Shown: positions 1 to 9,072 of the stretch, in pieces
Layout of the letters: the number at the start of each line of letters is the position of its first letter
How positions within the stretch are numbered: position 1 is the stretch's first letter
Assembly (NCBI GenBank): GCA_023953905.1
Contig: JAMLJA010000015.1
Coordinates: forward strand, 1-64,000
Source: Rhizobiaceae bacterium
GTDB taxonomy: Bacteria > Pseudomonadota > Alphaproteobacteria > Rhizobiales > Rhizobiaceae
Reading direction: 5' to 3'
DNA: 64,000 nucleotides
Made by a program: the position numbers and the translations under genes
Notes under the pieces: model-generated
What the model was told of the DNA's origin: nothing
The model's database searches: none
Seen by the model: the letters and a program-made list of their open reading frames with translations, nothing else

Positions 1-261
1 CGCACGGGGTCGACCGATCGCTTCGAGAGCGAACGCGACGTTCTCCTCGACCGTCTTGCGGGGCAGGAGTTTGAAGTCCTGAAACACCGAGCCGATGTTT
101 CGGCGAAGATCCGGCACCTTGCGGCTCGGCAACTCACCGAGGTCCTTGCCCGCGACGTACACATGGCCCGTCGAGGGCCGCTCCTCACGGTTCAAGAGGC
201 GCAGAAAGGTCGACTTTCCCGAGCCGGACCCCCCGGCAATTCCGATGATGAGTGGCTTCAT
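1..261 (-). CDS. Chimeric reading frame: uridine-kinase-like start joined to FtsE-like ABC ATPase (partial)
   Basis: The frame starts at an ATG at 261 (an in-frame TGA lies just upstream) and runs off the left edge after 87 codons. The first ~15 residues ([18 protein letters not shown]) look like the N-terminus of a uridine kinase. From the Walker A loop on, the protein reads as Fts[10 protein letters not shown], the Q-loop region VFQDFKLLP, then [12 protein letters not shown]. The style is that of actinobacterial FtsE. A real FtsE carries ~35 residues before Walker A, including the adenine-stacking aromatic, and these are missing. A uridine kinase divergent from the nucleotidase at 362 would make sense, so the right end is probably native and the left ~200 bases foreign. 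An assembly chimera is more likely than a working protein. Confidence 0.6.
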   Translation of the reverse strand, partial: MKPLIIGIAGGSGSGKSTFLRLLNREERPSTGHVYVAGKDLGELPSRKVPDLRRNIGSVFQDFKLLPRKTVEENVAFALEAIGRPRA

Positions 262-361
262 GTAGCATTCTCACATGAGGAAGCACTACAAGGGAAGTAC
301 AGAACACAACAGCGCCTGCATTCGCAATGGCAGAGTGGCGAAAACTGCAGCGCGGGTGCAC

Positions 362-2317
362 ATGGTTGCGGCAAGACGGCTGTTCGGGCTTGTCGGAGCA
401 GTCTGGGCTGCGTTGGCGGCTGTCCCGGCTTTGGCCCTGGCACAGAAGAATGGCGTTGACATCGTTGTTGCAGCGACCACTGATGTTCATGGCAGGCTTC
501 GTGCATGGGATTACTACACCGGTGCTGATGATCCAACGCACTCGCTCGCTTCAGCTGCAACAATTGTCGATTCAGTGAGGTCGGCAAATCCGGATCGGGT
601 GGTGCTTCTCGATGCGGGTGACATATTGCAGGGGAACCCGCTCATGTACGTGGCGGCGTTCGTGGCACCGCCGCCCGTACACCCGGCGATGGCGGTCATG
701 AACGTCATGCGCTACGATGCCGCAACGCTTGGCAATCACGAATTCAACTACGGCCTGTCCTTCATGGACAAGGTGCTGGCGGGCGCCAACTTTCCCTTTG
801 TCTGCGCCAATCTGGTGCGGGGCGGCGAATTGGCGGCCAGTCCGCGAGACGACAAGCTCTATCTGAAGCCCTATGTCATCCTCGACCGCAAGATAAAGGA
901 TGGAGCCGGCGCGGAGCAGCCTGTTCGAATCGGGATCATCGGCTTTGTGCCCCCACAGATCATGCTGTGGGACGCCAAGAACCTCGCCGGCAATGTTTTG
1001 ACACGAGATATCGTGGAAGCGGCCAAGGCGTGGGTGCCGCAGATGAAGGAAGAGGGCGCCGACATCGTCATCGCTCTCTCGCATTCCGGCATCGACATCA
1101 AGCAGAGCGAGATGATGGAGAACGCCTCATTCTTCCTTGCCGCGGTCGAAGGAATCGACGCCGTGTTTACGGGCCATCAGCATCTGGTCTTTCCGGGTCC
1201 CAAGGATTTCGCTGATCTGGAAGGTGTGGACGCCGCAAAGGGTACCTTGCAGGGCACTCCAGCCGTCATGGCCGGCTTCTGGGGTTCCCACATGGGCCTC
1301 ATCGACCTTCTGTTGGAAAGAGACGGCTCAAGCTGGAAGGTCGTGTCCGCGACTTCCGAAGCGCGTCCGATCTATGAGCGGGTCGAACGCAAGAATGTCG
1401 CGCTGGTCGAGAATGACGAGAAGGTCGCCAACGCAGTGAAGGAAGATCACGAGGCAACACTTGCCTATGTGCGTCGCCCTGTCGGCAAAACGTCGGCTCC
1501 GCTTTATTCCTATTTCGCGCTGGTGGCGGATGACCCTTCAGTCCAGATCGTGAGCCAGGCACAGACCTGGTACATCAAGGATCTGTTGAAGGACACCCAG
1601 TGGAAAGACCTGCCGGTTCTGTCGGCTGCCGCGCCGTTCAAGTCCGGAGGCCGCGGTGGACCCGACTATTACACTGACGTTCCCGCAGGCGACATCGCGA
1701 TCAAGAATGTCGCGGACCTCTACCTTTATCCGAACACCGTTCGCGCTGTCGAAATCACTGGTGCTCAGGTCAAGGAGTGGCTGGAGATGTCAGCGGGCAT
1801 CTTCAATCAGGTCGAAGCCGGCAAGTCGGATCAGTCTCTGATCAATCTCGACTTTCCGTCCTACAATTTCGATGTGATCGATGGCGTGACCTACAAGGTC
1901 GATCTCTCGCAGCCCGCGAAATATGGACCCAAGGGCGAACTTCTCGATGGCAGCGCAAATCGGATCAAGGATCTGAGCTTTGACGGAAAACCGATTGATC
2001 CGGAAATGAAATTCGTTGTGGCCACAAATAACTATCGCGCCGGCGGCGGCGGCAATTTTCCGGAGATCAACAGCTCGAAGATCATCTTCGAGGCGCCCGA
2101 TACCAACCGCGATGTCATCGTGCGCTACATAATCGACCAGAAAACAATCAACCCGTCAGCTGATTCCAACTGGTCTTTCGCGCCACTGCCCGCCACGACG
2201 GTGATATTTGATACTGGTCCGAAGGCAGCGCAGTTCATCAGCGATGTCAAAGGCGTAAAAATCGAGCCGGCTGGCGATGGCGAAAACGGGTTTGCCCGTT
2301 ACCGGATCACGCTCTAG
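362..2317 (+). CDS. cpdB: Periplasmic 2',3'-cyclic-nucleotide 2'-phosphodiesterase / 3'-nucleotidase (5'-nucleotidase family)
   Basis: Protein of 651 residues. It has a Sec signal peptide (residues 1-27, ending ALALA-Q), an N-terminal metallophosphoesterase domain and a C-terminal 5'-nucleotidase domain. Metal-binding motifs are in order: TTDVHGRL (~39-46), DAGDILQGN (~85-92), GNHEFNYG (~124-131), ALSHSGID and FTGHQH. The C-terminal half contains the substrate-stacking region around YNFDVIDGVTY and a glycine-rich NNYRAGGGGNF stretch. Family members hydrolyse 2',3'-cyclic NMPs and 3'-NMPs outside the cytoplasm so nucleosides can be taken up. The frame is open from 275, but the ATG at 362 places the signal peptide at the N-terminus, so it is preferred. 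The exact substrate (cyclic nucleotide or 5'-nucleotide) cannot be fixed by reading. Confidence 0.9.
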   Translation: MVAARRLFGLVGAVWAALAAVPALALAQKNGVDIVVAATTDVHGRLRAWDYYTGADDPTHSLASAATIVDSVRSANPDRVVLLDAGDILQGNPLMYVAAFVAPPPVHPAMAVMNVMRYDAATLGNHEFNYGLSFMDKVLAGANFPFVCANLVRGGELAASPRDDKLYLKPYVILDRKIKDGAGAEQPVRIGIIGFVPPQIMLWDAKNLAGNVLTRDIVEAAKAWVPQMKEEGADIVIALSHSGIDIKQSEMMENASFFLAAVEGIDAVFTGHQHLVFPGPKDFADLEGVDAAKGTLQGTPAVMAGFWGSHMGLIDLLLERDGSSWKVVSATSEARPIYERVERKNVALVENDEKVANAVKEDHEATLAYVRRPVGKTSAPLYSYFALVADDPSVQIVSQAQTWYIKDLLKDTQWKDLPVLSAAAPFKSGGRGGPDYYTDVPAGDIAIKNVADLYLYPNTVRAVEITGAQVKEWLEMSAGIFNQVEAGKSDQSLINLDFPSYNFDVIDGVTYKVDLSQPAKYGPKGELLDGSANRIKDLSFDGKPIDPEMKFVVATNNYRAGGGGNFPEINSSKIIFEAPDTNRDVIVRYIIDQKTINPSADSNWSFAPLPATTVIFDTGPKAAQFISDVKGVKIEPAGDGENGFARYRITL

Positions 2318-2321
2318 ATCG

Positions 2322-2370
2322 CTGTCCCGCAGTCTGCCCCTTCGCCGAGATGGGGCAGGCTGGCTGACAG
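2322..2370 (+). terminator. Hairpin between convergent genes (possible bidirectional terminator)
   Basis: CTGCCCC at 2334-2340 pairs with GGGGCAG at 2352-2358, and an outer CTGTC/GACAG pair flanks it. It lies between two convergent stop codons. There is no clear T tract on either side, so termination is inferred only from position and stem. Confidence 0.35.
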
Positions 2371-2371
2371 A

Positions 2372-2695
2372 CTATCGCAAATTCGGCATCTGGATCGCGG
2401 GATTTCCGAATCCGGTTGATGGCCTGTAGGGGCGGGCGTTGCCGCCAGCATCTCCCAGCGGATCGTTTGGAACCGCGATGGGCCGCGTGCGCTGGGGCAG
2501 AGTTGGCGAAGCCATTCCCTCATCGATTGCGTTGCGTTGCTCGATCCTGGGGCATCCCATGCCGGTGATCTGAGGATCGGAACCGTCGGGACACAGAACG
2601 AGAGGTGTCGGTGGCTGCTTGGCATCTATCCCTTGGGCATTTGCGGCAATCGACGACGCTGCAAAAGCCGCTGCGGCCAAAAATTTCCCAAACAT
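2372..2695 (-). CDS. Small exported protein of unknown function
   Basis: Protein of 107 residues starting at the ATG at 2695, preceded by an AAAGGAG ribosome site. The frame is open further upstream, but the upstream part is not convincing coding sequence. Residues 1-20 form a signal peptide (MFGKFLAAAAFAASS, ANAQ). The mature part is polar and Pro/Asn-rich, with two cysteines (VLCPDG and GMGCPR) that could form a disulphide, and ends in GNPAIQMPNLR. I do not recognise a named domain. It is convergent with the nucleotidase gene, which gives no functional hint. Confidence 0.65.
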   Translation of the reverse strand: MFGKFLAAAAFAASSIAANAQGIDAKQPPTPLVLCPDGSDPQITGMGCPRIEQRNAIDEGMASPTLPQRTRPIAVPNDPLGDAGGNARPYRPSTGFGNPAIQMPNLR

Positions 2696-2814
2696 TCTCG
2701 TCGCTCCTTTGAGCCACAATGCTCTAATCGCGCTCCAGCCAAACGCTTTGCCGTTTAGCGTGTTCCCTTCAAAGCAGAGGCCCTTCATAGACCTCACATG
2801 CGCGCATTTTGCGA

Positions 2815-3600
2815 TCAATCCCGCAGACCCATGATGAGCGTCTGCTCCTGATCGATCAAGGAACCCGTCATCGGCGCAGATGCGTCGCTGAGCAGAAACA
2901 GGGTCAGTCGGGCAATATCGTCTGCTGACAAGAGCTTGCCGCTGGGCTGGGCTTCGTTTGCCGCTTCGAGCCACCCTTCGCCCAGACCGAGCGTGACCGC
3001 CTGCATTTGCCGCTCTGCTGGCGTGTCGGTCCAGCCGACATTGATCCCGTTGATGCGGATGCGGTCGAAGCGGTGCGCGTATGCGGCGTTCTTCGTCAGC
3101 ACTCCGAGCGCCGCCTTGGAGGCCGCGTAGACGGCAAGCTCCGGCGTACCTCCATGCACATTGATCGACAGGATGTTTACGATCGCGCCGGGCGAGCTGC
3201 GTTCGCGCAGGTGGTTGATGACGGCCTGCATCAGATAGAACGGCGCGCGCGCATTGACCGCGAAAAGCATGTCCCAGAGAGGTTCAGGTGCTTCGGCGAC
3301 GGAGCCTCTGTCCGTTGCGCCTGCAGCGTTCACCAGCGCATCGATTCTGCCGAAGTGTCCGAGTGCCGCCTTCATGACGTTTCTGGCTGCATCTGGCGCG
3401 GCAAGTTCGGAAGCAACGAAACGGCAATTCGTCCCCTCCGCTTCTATTTCCCTCGCGACGTCTGCGCCACGCGCCATGTCCCTGCCGACAATCACGACAC
3501 CCGCTGCGCCTTCATTTGCCACCCGCAGTGCGACGGCTCGGCCAATCCCTTGTGTCGCGCCGGTCACCAGCACGATCTTGCCGTCCATTCTTGTGTCCAT
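2815..3600 (-). CDS. SDR-family NAD(P)-dependent oxidoreductase
   Basis: A classical short-chain dehydrogenase of 261 residues. Visible motifs are the cofactor site TGATQGIG (~14-21), the NAAG strand motif (~92-95), the catalytic serine in NILSINVHGG and the YAASK active site (~160-164). The chain ends in MTGSLIDQEQTLIMG, the place of the usual C-terminal consensus. A GGAGGAG sequence lies ~11 bases before the chosen ATG. The substrate is unknown. The gene stands alone between a small exported protein and tRNA-Met. Confidence 0.85.
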   Translation of the reverse strand: MDTRMDGKIVLVTGATQGIGRAVALRVANEGAAGVVIVGRDMARGADVAREIEAEGTNCRFVASELAAPDAARNVMKAALGHFGRIDALVNAAGATDRGSVAEAPEPLWDMLFAVNARAPFYLMQAVINHLRERSSPGAIVNILSINVHGGTPELAVYAASKAALGVLTKNAAYAHRFDRIRINGINVGWTDTPAERQMQAVTLGLGEGWLEAANEAQPSGKLLSADDIARLTLFLLSDASAPMTGSLIDQEQTLIMGLRD

Positions 3601-3866
3601 CGCCTGCGATCTCCTCCGCTATGCTGGGTGTAGTGAGATAGAACAGTTTGCCACTGTCCGGAAGTTTCGCGTGTGATGTGGAGGAATGCCGCCTGAACCG
3701 ACCCATAAGCTGCAGTCTCGGGTTCTGCCTCCAGCGGTTGAAGTGGCCTTGTCTGAAACTGCAATTGCAAGTGCGGAGCACACTTGACACGTCGAAGCGG
3801 TAAACCTTATATCCGCCCGTCCTTGGCGACCTGCCGGGCGGTTCGCCGTCCCTGCAGATATGTTGG

Positions 3867-3943
3867 GGCGGAGTAGCTCAGTTGGTTAGAGCACGGGAAT
3901 CATAATCCTGGGGTCGGTGGTTCGAGTCCACTCTCCGCTACCA
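3867..3943 (+). tRNA. tRNA-Met (CAU), elongator type
   Basis: A 77-nt cloverleaf with encoded CCA. The acceptor arm GGCGGAG pairs with CTCCGCT (one G-U). The D-loop region is AGCTCAGTTGGTTAGAGC, the anticodon loop AUCAUAA carries CAU, and the T arm contains GGTTCGAGTCC. The paired first base pair and the AATCATAATCC anticodon region fit elongator tRNA-Met rather than initiator tRNA or the lysidine-modified tRNA-Ile. Confidence 0.93.
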
Positions 3944-4124
3944 AATTTTCTTAAGTCCGCATCTCCTCATAGCCCGCAATTGGTCGCGCAGCACTGGTCG
4001 ACGGGGCGCTGTTGATGACGTCGTGGACGCGGGGCCTTACCTAAGCGCATCAACCGAATCGACAGGACCGCCGCTGGATGGCAATCTCTCTGTGTAGATT
4101 CGCAATCGTTGTGGGAGAATGGGG

Positions 4125-4301
4125 ATGTATAAATTCGAGTTGTACAAGGACAAGGCTGGCGAATATCGCTTCCGGTTCCGCGCATCGAATGGCGAGGTCA
4201 TGTTCAGTTCGGAAGGCTACAAGCAAAAGGCCTCCGCGAAGAAAGCCATCGAGTCGATCAAATCCAATTCGCCTGGCGCTGAGGTCGTTGACGAGGTTTG
4301 A
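4125..4301 (+). CDS. DUF1508 (YegP-like) small protein
   Basis: A 58-residue protein with one copy of the DUF1508 repeat: MYKFELYKDKAGEYRFR, RASNGEVMFSSEGY, then KKAIESIKSNS. An ATG at 4119 is also in frame, but the GGGAG at 4112-4116 is better spaced for the ATG at 4125. YegP-type proteins are small alpha/beta proteins of unknown role, often linked to stress responses. The gene is monocistronic by position. Confidence 0.85.
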   Translation: MYKFELYKDKAGEYRFRFRASNGEVMFSSEGYKQKASAKKAIESIKSNSPGAEVVDEV

Positions 4302-4501
4302 CCGAACCTTCATCTAGCTCGAATTTCCGGGAAGCAGCCTTGATCGCCAGGGCAACACGAGATTTGCCCTGAATAGTAGAATGACGCTGCGGTCCGGGTA
4401 CCATCTGACGAGCTCCAGTCGAGGCAGTATTTGGCGCAGGGGTTGAGTTCAACCCCCGCCGCCGTTATGTCTCGCGCCGTGCACCTTTTCAGGCCGTTGT
4501 A

Positions 4502-5467
4502 ATGAAGCCGCGTATTGCTGTCCTGGGTTGCGGATACTGGGGATCAAATCACATCCGCACGCTTAAGGGACTTGGTGCCCTGCACGCGGTTTCCGACGCT
4601 AATCCCGCCAGAGCGGAGGGGTTTGCGTCTGACCATGAGTGTCTGGCTATCCCTCCCGAGGAGCTTTTCTCGCGCGATGATGTCGATGGCATCGTCATGG
4701 CGTTGCCGCCGCAGCTGCATGCGGAGCTCGCAATACGCGCCGTCGAGAACGGGAAGGACGTTCTGGTTGAAAAGCCGATCGCGCTGACGGTTCCCGACGC
4801 CGAACGTGCAGTTGCCGCAGCGGCTGCGAACAATCGCATTTTCATGGTCGGACATGTGTTGCGGTTCCATCCGGCATTCGAGAAGCTGAAGGAACTGATC
4901 GATAATGATGAGCTGGGTGAAATCAGATACATCCATTCTCATCGATTGGGCCTCGGCAAGTTCCACACGGAAAATGACGCGCTCTGGGATCTCGCACCGC
5001 ACGATCTTTCAATGATCCTTGCGATCACCGGCACGGAACCGGTCGAAGTTCGAGGCGAGGGGGCTGCGCTTCTAGATCATCTGAGCGATTTTGCGCACCT
5101 GCATATGAGATTTCCAAACGGCTTGCGCAGCCATCTGTTTGCGTCGCGACTCAATCCATATCGGGAGCGCCGCCTGACGGTGGTGGGAAACAAGGCAATG
5201 GCGGTGTTCGACGACGTCGAGCCCTGGGAGCGCAAGCTGGCCGTCTATCGCCACGCGGTATGGATGGATAGCGGCCACTGGGCGTTTACCGCAAACGATC
5301 CCGCCTATGTCGAGGTCGCCCAGGGAATGCCGCTGACGCGCGAACTTCAACATTTCCTGAAATGTATCGAAACCCGCGAAACGCCAAGGACGGACGGCGA
5401 GGAAGCAATACGCGTTCTACGCATCCTGACAGCAGGCACCGTGACCCATGACGGCTCGTTTCGCTGA
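4502..5467 (+). CDS. Gfo/Idh/MocA-family oxidoreductase (UDP-sugar 3-dehydrogenase-like)
   Basis: Protein of 321 residues. It has an N-terminal Rossmann motif (VLGCGYWGSNH, ~7-17), the EKPIALT nicotinamide-side motif (~91-97) and the C-terminal alpha/beta domain. The segment GLGKFHTENDALWDLAPHD resembles WlbA/WbpB-type UDP-N-acetyl-glucosaminuronate 3-dehydrogenases. Those enzymes normally sit with an aminotransferase and an acetyltransferase for diacetamido-uronic acid synthesis. Neither partner is present here, so the substrate assignment is only a suggestion. An NAD-dependent sugar dehydrogenase is well supported. Confidence 0.85.
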   Translation: MKPRIAVLGCGYWGSNHIRTLKGLGALHAVSDANPARAEGFASDHECLAIPPEELFSRDDVDGIVMALPPQLHAELAIRAVENGKDVLVEKPIALTVPDAERAVAAAAANNRIFMVGHVLRFHPAFEKLKELIDNDELGEIRYIHSHRLGLGKFHTENDALWDLAPHDLSMILAITGTEPVEVRGEGAALLDHLSDFAHLHMRFPNGLRSHLFASRLNPYRERRLTVVGNKAMAVFDDVEPWERKLAVYRHAVWMDSGHWAFTANDPAYVEVAQGMPLTRELQHFLKCIETRETPRTDGEEAIRVLRILTAGTVTHDGSFR

Positions 5468-5508
5468 GGAAGCAAAACTCGCAATTGTGTTAGAGCCTTC
5501 TCGCTAAC

Positions 5509-6699
5509 TCACGCTGCCGATGAGTGAAGCGGCCTATCGGCTAACAGCGCCAGCATGCGTTCGGCACTCTTGCTTCGCTCTGAGCGGTCGATAAAGCCGC
5601 CTCCAAGTACGCGCGCATTCTCACCATCGTCGGTGTAGAGAACGCATGCCTGACCGCGCGCAATCCCGGACTCGCCATCTGCCAGCTCGACCGAGACCTG
5701 CCCGCTTTCCACACGCAACAGAGCAGCGCGCGGAGGGCGCGTTGATCTCACCTTGGCGAAGACGTCCAGACCTTCGGTCGGGACCTCGGCAAGCGGGCCG
5801 TCTCCCAGCCAGTTCACATCGCGCAGAACGATCTTGTGCGTTTCCAGCGCTTCGCGAGACCCCACAATGACGCGGGCACGCTCGGGATCAAGATGCACCA
5901 CGTAGAGAGGCTCGCCGGCCGCAATGCCGATCCCGCGTCGCTGGCCTATCGTATAATGCAAAATGCCTTCGTGACGGCCAAGCACGCGGCCATCGAGATG
6001 CACGATGTCACCGGGAGTGGCCGCAGCCGGCTTCAACTTCGCGATAATATCCGAATATTTGCCCTGCGGGACGAAGCAGATGTCCTGACTGTCCGCCTTG
6101 GCGGCCACTGCCAATCCCATTTCCTCTGCGATTGCCCGCACATCGGGCTTTGACAAGCCGCCAAGAGGAAACCTGAGATAATCCAGCTGTTCCTGTGTCG
6201 TGGCAAAGAGAAAATAGCTTTGGTCGCGATCTGCATCGACGGGCCTGTAAAGCGCACGATGGACGCCATTCGGGCGACTGCGGACATAGTGTCCAGTCGC
6301 GAGTGCGTCGGCGCCGAGTTCTCGTGCGGTGGCCAGCAAGTCGGAAAACTTGACTGTCTGATTGCACGCAACGCAGGGGATGGGAGTTTCTCCCGCCACA
6401 TAGCTTTCGGCGAAAGGATTTATGACCGCAGACCGAAAACGCTCTTCGTAATCAAGTACATAGTGTGGGATTCCTAAAGTCTCGGCTACGCGCTTCGCAT
6501 CAGCAATGTCCTGGCCCGCGCAACAGGAGCCGGTGCGATGGGCGGCTGCTCCATGGTCGTAAAGCTGCAGCGTGACCCCAACAACGTCATATCCTTCGCG
6601 TTTCATCAGGCCAGCAACGACAGAAGAATCGACGCCGCCCGACATGGCGACAACGACACGGGTATTTTCAGGACGACCAGGCAGATCAAGGCTATTCAT
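5509..6699 (-). CDS. mnmA: tRNA-specific 2-thiouridylase MnmA
   Basis: Protein of 396 residues from the ATG at 6699; an upstream in-frame start at 6726 would only add a non-conserved tail. It has the ATP-pyrophosphatase P-loop [11 protein letters not shown] near the N-terminus, the first catalytic cysteine in PIPCVACN and the second in GQACVLY, the pair that carries the persulfide. ATGHYVRS and the [12 protein letters not shown] segment are also typical. The enzyme places the 2-thio group on U34 of tRNA-Lys, -Glu and -Gln, using sulfur relayed from a cysteine desulfurase. ttcA, a second tRNA thiolase, lies at 26.3 kb. Confidence 0.97.
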   Translation of the reverse strand: MNSLDLPGRPENTRVVVAMSGGVDSSVVAGLMKREGYDVVGVTLQLYDHGAAAHRTGSCCAGQDIADAKRVAETLGIPHYVLDYEERFRSAVINPFAESYVAGETPIPCVACNQTVKFSDLLATARELGADALATGHYVRSRPNGVHRALYRPVDADRDQSYFLFATTQEQLDYLRFPLGGLSKPDVRAIAEEMGLAVAAKADSQDICFVPQGKYSDIIAKLKPAAATPGDIVHLDGRVLGRHEGILHYTIGQRRGIGIAAGEPLYVVHLDPERARVIVGSREALETHKIVLRDVNWLGDGPLAEVPTEGLDVFAKVRSTRPPRAALLRVESGQVSVELADGESGIARGQACVLYTDDGENARVLGGGFIDRSERSKSAERMLALLADRPLHSSAA

Positions 6700-6905
6700 T
6701 GAGGAATTCCAACGTTTAGCGGGCACGGCTTCAAGGGTCGGCGCGCTTGCAATCTCACTTCAGCATATAGCTCATAACCACCCGACGCGCCACGTTTCCC
6801 GTCCGATCATGGCGACAAGTAGAAAGCGATGGATCAGGTTCATGCATTTTTAAAGCTGTGGCGATAAATTGACCGTGATTGGGTCTTGGGTGTGTAGAGA
6901 GTACG

Positions 6906-7181
6906 ATGACCGATCTGGTTAGACCGCGTGTCAAATACGTCATTGGGCCTGATGGGAGCCCCTTGACGATTGCTGATCTTCCTCCCTCGAATACGCGCCG
7001 GTGGGTTATCCGCCGAAAAGCCGAGGTAGTCGCTGCCGTTCGTGGCGGACTGCTGAGCCTTGATGAAGCGTGTCAACGCTACAAGCTTACGACGGAGGAG
7101 TTTCTTTCGTGGCAAGCGTCCATTGATGAATATGGTCTGGCGGGCCTTCGCACAACGCGAATACAGCAATATCGCCATTAG
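6906..7181 (+). CDS. sciP: CtrA inhibitor SciP (DUF1153)
   Basis: A 91-residue protein that reads as SciP almost throughout: PRVKYVIGPDGSPLTIADLP, RRWVIRRKAEVVAAV, then SLDEACQRYKLTTEEFLSW and the end LRTTRIQQYRH. In Caulobacter this helix-turn-helix protein binds CtrA and DNA and blocks CtrA-activated transcription in G1; the family is restricted to Alphaproteobacteria. The start at 6906 follows a GAGAG sequence and gives the usual family length. No CcrM methylation site (GANTC) is visible in the ~180 bases upstream. The last four bases overlap the stop of the convergent PqiA-like gene. Confidence 0.93.
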   Translation: MTDLVRPRVKYVIGPDGSPLTIADLPPSNTRRWVIRRKAEVVAAVRGGLLSLDEACQRYKLTTEEFLSWQASIDEYGLAGLRTTRIQQYRH

Positions 7182-7636
7182 TCCGCATTCGGCGGGCTGC
7201 CCTTCTTCATTAGATACGAGACGGCGACGGTCAGTGCAACCGATGCCGTGAAGAACCAAAGGCCCGGCTTGGTGAACGCGGTGGCAAATCCGCTTGTCTT
7301 TGCGGCAAATATGACCAGCGCCACCAGGACGACATCCAGCATCGACCAGTTGGACAGAGCGCGGAACCATGTCGGGATACGGTCGTGCGCGCTTTGGCCC
7401 GCATACGCCCAGACACTAAGCAGCATCAGCTTTGCCGCGGGAAATGCGATCGAGAACAGGGCCACCAGAGTGGCCAGGAGGAAGTCTCCGCTCGTCCAAA
7501 GTCCGTTCACCATGCCAACCAGCGACGGTTCGTCGCTGAAGAAATACAGGCGATCGACGCGCAGCAGGGGCAGGGTGACGCCCAAGCCGAAACAGAGCGT
7601 CGCCAGAAAGAGCGAGACGGGCAGGGCAATGCGCAC
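7178..7636 (-). CDS. PqiA-like inner-membrane protein
   Basis: A 152-residue integral membrane protein with about four hydrophobic helices (residues ~5-24, ~50-70, ~95-115, ~125-142) and a polar C-terminus. The order LPLLRVDRLYFFSDEPSL, FLLATLVALFSIAFPAAKL, WSMLDVVLVALVI is typical of paraquat-inducible protein A, in single-unit rather than duplicated form. PqiA proteins work with MCE-type lipid transport proteins, but no pqiB is nearby. It starts 9 bases after the rlmB stop and is probably co-transcribed with it. Confidence 0.75.
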   Translation of the reverse strand: MRIALPVSLFLATLCFGLGVTLPLLRVDRLYFFSDEPSLVGMVNGLWTSGDFLLATLVALFSIAFPAAKLMLLSVWAYAGQSAHDRIPTWFRALSNWSMLDVVLVALVIFAAKTSGFATAFTKPGLWFFTASVALTVAVSYLMKKGSPPNAD

Positions 7637-7645
7637 TGCTTTGTC

Positions 7646-8503
7646 TTACTCCGCAGCCAGAATGTACCGCCGCGCCGCATAGAGCGCCACTGCGGCCGCA
7701 TTGGACACGTTGAGCGATCTTATCGCACCCGGCATATCCAGACGCGCCAGTGCGTTCACGGTGGCGCGTGTCTTCTGGCGTAAACCCTTGCCTTCGGCTC
7801 CAAGCACAAGCGCGATGCGATTGGATGCAAATGCGTGCTCGAGTTCCGCGTCGCCTTCAGAATCGAGGCCAACGGTCTGAAAACCGGCTTCATGCAGCCT
7901 TTCCAGTGCCTCTGCCAGATTGCGTACCTCGATGTGGTCAATATGTTCGAGAGCGCCCGAGGCAGACTTTGCAAGCACACCGGATTCGGCAGGACTGTGG
8001 CGCGCTGTCGTGATGAGCGCGCCCGCGCCGAAAGCGACCGCCGATCGCAGGATCGCTCCGACATTGTGAGGGTCGGTGACCTGATCGAGCACGACCACGA
8101 GGTTCGTCTCTCCCAAAGCGTCAAGTTTTTTTGGGGTCAGTTGTCGAGCATCGATGGTCACGCCCTGATGCACTGCGTCGCTACCCGTCACACGATCGAT
8201 CTCGCGCGGTTCCACCATTTCGGCTTCAAAGGGCAGAGAGGCCAGATCGGCAATGTCCAGCCGCTCCATTGCGTTGCGCGTCACCAGCATCTTGAGGACG
8301 TGCCGCTTGGGATTGTCGAGCGCGGCGCGGACTGTGTGCAGTCCGTATAGTCTGACGATCCCATCAGCTGGAGCTGCACCGGCCGCGACCGCCGGACGTG
8401 CGCTCTGTTTCGATCCGCCCGATGAACGCTGATCACGATGGGCGCGACGAAGCTTCGCATAATGCGTGTCTTTCGGCGTTCCTTTTTTCTTTTCGTCGTT
8501 CAT
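7646..8503 (-). CDS. rlmB: 23S rRNA (guanosine-2'-O-)-methyltransferase RlmB / TrmH family
   Basis: Protein of 285 residues from the ATG at 8503, with GAGG upstream. A charged N-terminal tail is followed by the substrate-binding domain (DGIVRLYGLHTVRAALDNPKR) and a SpoU domain. The three SpoU motifs are clear: DQVTDPHNVGAILRSA, ALVLGAEGKGLR and SLNVSNAAAVALY, which form the SAM-binding trefoil knot. RlmB methylates G2251 in the P loop of 23S rRNA. The N-terminal extension is common in alphaproteobacterial members. Its position upstream of tRNA-Tyr and tRNA-Gly matches other Hyphomicrobiales, as far as I recall. Confidence 0.9.
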   Translation of the reverse strand: MNDEKKKGTPKDTHYAKLRRAHRDQRSSGGSKQSARPAVAAGAAPADGIVRLYGLHTVRAALDNPKRHVLKMLVTRNAMERLDIADLASLPFEAEMVEPREIDRVTGSDAVHQGVTIDARQLTPKKLDALGETNLVVVLDQVTDPHNVGAILRSAVAFGAGALITTARHSPAESGVLAKSASGALEHIDHIEVRNLAEALERLHEAGFQTVGLDSEGDAELEHAFASNRIALVLGAEGKGLRQKTRATVNALARLDMPGAIRSLNVSNAAAVALYAARRYILAAE

Positions 8504-8716
8504 GAACGCCTCGCATTTGTTTTTCACGGCCGATTGTCCGCGCCTGTCCACATGTACCGGGCATGGCGAAAAGTAAACTGTACTCAATGGCTTTACGCGG
8601 TTGACACACAGAACCCCAGTCGCCATAAGGCGCATCGCAGAATTCGGATGTGATCGACGATTTTCATTCGAACGGCGCTCCAAAAGAGCGCTCCTGCGTG
8701 GCTCCGGCAGCAGTCT

Positions 8717-8801
8717 GGAGGAGTGCCCGAGTGGTTAAAGGGGACGGACTGTAAATCCGTTGGCTTAGCCTACGTTGGTTCGAATCCAACCTCCTCCACC
8801 A
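8717..8801 (+). tRNA. tRNA-Tyr (GUA)
   Basis: An 85-nt class II tRNA with encoded CCA. The acceptor GGAGGAG pairs with CTCCTCC. The anticodon region GGACTGTAAATCC carries GUA, followed by a long variable arm (GGCTTAGCC) and the T-loop GGTTCGAATCC. It lies 127 bases before tRNA-Gly on the same strand. Confidence 0.95.
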
Positions 8802-8928
8802 CTGCCGCCTGAGAGCCCCATCGATTCGGGTGTGAAACCTGAATTGGACTGACACTGAAAGTCGAATCTGCCGCGTGCGTGTCGCCTGCTTGACCAGCGC
8901 GCTCGGTTAGACTAGCAAGTCAGCCGCT

Positions 8929-9002
8929 GCGGGTGTAGCTCAATGGTAGAGCAGCAGCCTTCCAAGCTGAATACGAGGGTTCGATTCCCTTCACCCGCTC
9001 CA
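8929..9002 (+). tRNA. tRNA-Gly (UCC)
   Basis: A 74-nt cloverleaf with encoded CCA. The acceptor GCGGGTG pairs with CACCCGC, the D arm is AGCTCAATGGTAGAGC, the anticodon loop CTTCCAA carries UCC, and the T arm has GGGTTCGATTCCC. It is followed by the convergent phytochrome gene. Confidence 0.95.
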
Positions 9003-9072
9003 GCTTCCGGCCTTGATTTGCTGCAGTCACCCGCCGGGTCGAGACATCATTTTGGGCGGATGGCGAGAAGTA

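Noticed and set aside
5468..8716. Moco, SAM or other riboswitches upstream of genes in this part of the window
   Set aside because: No conserved aptamer-like core was recognised in the short leaders; nothing beyond simple hairpins.
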